A stretch of 64,000 bases of DNA from DASQZK01 sp963771005 (GTDB taxonomy: Bacteria; Bacteroidota; Bacteroidia; Bacteroidales; GCA-2748055): the NCBI GenBank assembly GCA_963771005.1, contig CAVYRO010000004.1, positions 62,001 to 126,000 on the forward strand, written 5' to 3'. Of this stretch, positions 63,462 to 64,000 are shown piece by piece (the first letter of the stretch is position 1; every line of letters begins with the position of its first letter). Under the pieces are notes generated by a model. That model was not told the DNA's origin. It made no database searches and saw nothing but the letters and a program-made list of their open reading frames with translations. A program made the position numbers and the translations under genes.

Positions 63462-63610
63462 CAAACCATATTAAACCATATCAAACCATTTCAAACCATT
63501 TCAAACCATTTCAAACCATTTCAAACCATTTCAAACCATCTTAAACCATCCTAAACCCGCGATCATCCGTCAAATCCGTTCCGATAGCCATCGGAATCCG
63601 CGTTCCACAT
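63462..63610. repeat. CAAACCATTT array and aatccgcgttcc strings before the histidine-kinase stop
   Basis: About nine 10-base units to ~63553, then cgcgatcatccgtcaaatcc, the TTCCGAT/ATCGGAA hairpin at ~63578-63595 and cgcgttccacattcaac, reaching the stop codon at 63611. Confidence 0.9.
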
Positions 63611-64000
63611 TCAACTAGCTTTTGTCAATGTAAAAACGAATGAACTCCCCTTATCCACCTTGCTTTTCACGTTGATCGTCTGGTTATGCGCCTCGATGAT
63701 GTGTTTGACGATGGAGAGTCCCAGGCCGGTGCCGCCCTGGTCGCGCGATCTGGATTTGTCGGTTCGGTAGAAGCGTTCGAAGATGCGGGGGATATCCTTA
63801 TCGGTGATGCCTATACCGTTGTCGGTGACGTCGATGAGGATGTTCCCGCCCATATCCATGATGGAGACGGTGGTCCTGCCGTTCTTGTTTCCATAGTTGA
63901 TGGAGTTGACGACGAGGTTGTTGATCACTTCCAGCATCCGTTTTCTGTCGGCAATGACCTTGACGGGTTTGCTGTGACTCCCTTCGAAAGATAATTTGAT
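63611..64000 (-). CDS. Sensor histidine kinase, C-terminal ATPase domain (cut by window edge)
   Basis: The frame is open to the window end, giving the last ~129 residues. They are the HATPase domain: MLEVINNLVVNSINYG (N box), IDVTDNGIGITDKDIPRIFE (G1), RFYRTDKSRSRDQGGTGLGL (F and G2 boxes), and SIVKHIIEAHN. The pattern fits PhoR/VicK-like membrane kinases. Its response regulator would be expected outside the window. Confidence 0.94.
   Translation of the reverse strand: MKLSFEGSHSKPVKVIADRKRMLEVINNLVVNSINYGNKNGRTTVSIMDMGGNILIDVTDNGIGITDKDIPRIFERFYRTDKSRSRDQGGTGLGLSIVKHIIEAHNQTINVKSKVDKGSSFVFTLTKAS

Overview
The window looks like a chromosomal segment of a Bacteroidota bacterium, probably Bacteroidales-like. 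The reasons are four large secreted proteins ending in type IX secretion (T9SS) sorting domains, long-form IspG, a Bacteroidota-style DksA-like protein beside ileS and lspA, Wza/Wzc-type export genes, and promoters that, where visible, resemble the TTTG / TAnnTTTG pattern. No tRNA, rRNA, CRISPR array or transposase gene was seen.

From 1 to about 48.4 kb lies an exopolysaccharide or capsule locus. The export and initiation end is at the right, on the minus strand: a WbaP-type initiating sugar-phosphate transferase (46941-48386), a Wza-like outer-membrane lipoprotein (45784), a Wzz/Wzc tyrosine kinase (43269) and two glycosyltransferases (41275, 42335). Leftwards come two T9SS cargo proteins (35130, 37765), an AlgI/AlgJ-like O-acetylation pair wrecked by at least ten single-base indels (32184-34786), a nucleotide-sugar cassette (rfbF, SDR, rfbC-like, C-methyltransferase; 28497-32230), and two giant T9SS modular proteins, one with a PL14-like polysaccharide lyase domain (24093) and one with an SGNH hydrolase domain plus a 1203-bp tandem repeat (17971). 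Next are a glycosyltransferase split by a G-tract frameshift (16531-17684), Wzy-like and Wzx-like membrane proteins, and two more glycosyltransferases. A tight minus-strand operon follows (2719-10838: CapK/PaaK-like ligase, CapA-like protein, second CapK/PaaK-like ligase, sugar-transfer ATP-grasp, bi-domain oxidoreductase, alpha/alpha-toroid protein). A second ATP-grasp gene and wecG/wecB sit at the left edge. Together these genes would make, modify, flip, polymerise and export a surface polysaccharide, with secreted proteins that may cut, de-esterify or bind it.

From 48.9 to 64 kb is a housekeeping region: HAD phosphatase, ispG-cysS, rnr, a TetR regulator, lspA, a DksA-like gene, ileS and the end of a sensor histidine kinase. 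Its intergenic DNA is full of short-period repeats (a 10-bp TTTGAAATGG unit, cacagatt, caccaaat, and cgcggatt strings) and seven copies of a ~102-bp GC-hairpin element. In several gaps the left half carries these strings in one orientation and the right half in the reverse complement, so that whole gaps resemble large imperfect palindromes. The polysaccharide locus is nearly free of these repeats.

The best leads for something undescribed are the symmetric repeat-filled gaps with their hairpin element, the ATP-grasp/CapK/CapA operon, and the homogenised LamG/FN3 tandem repeat.
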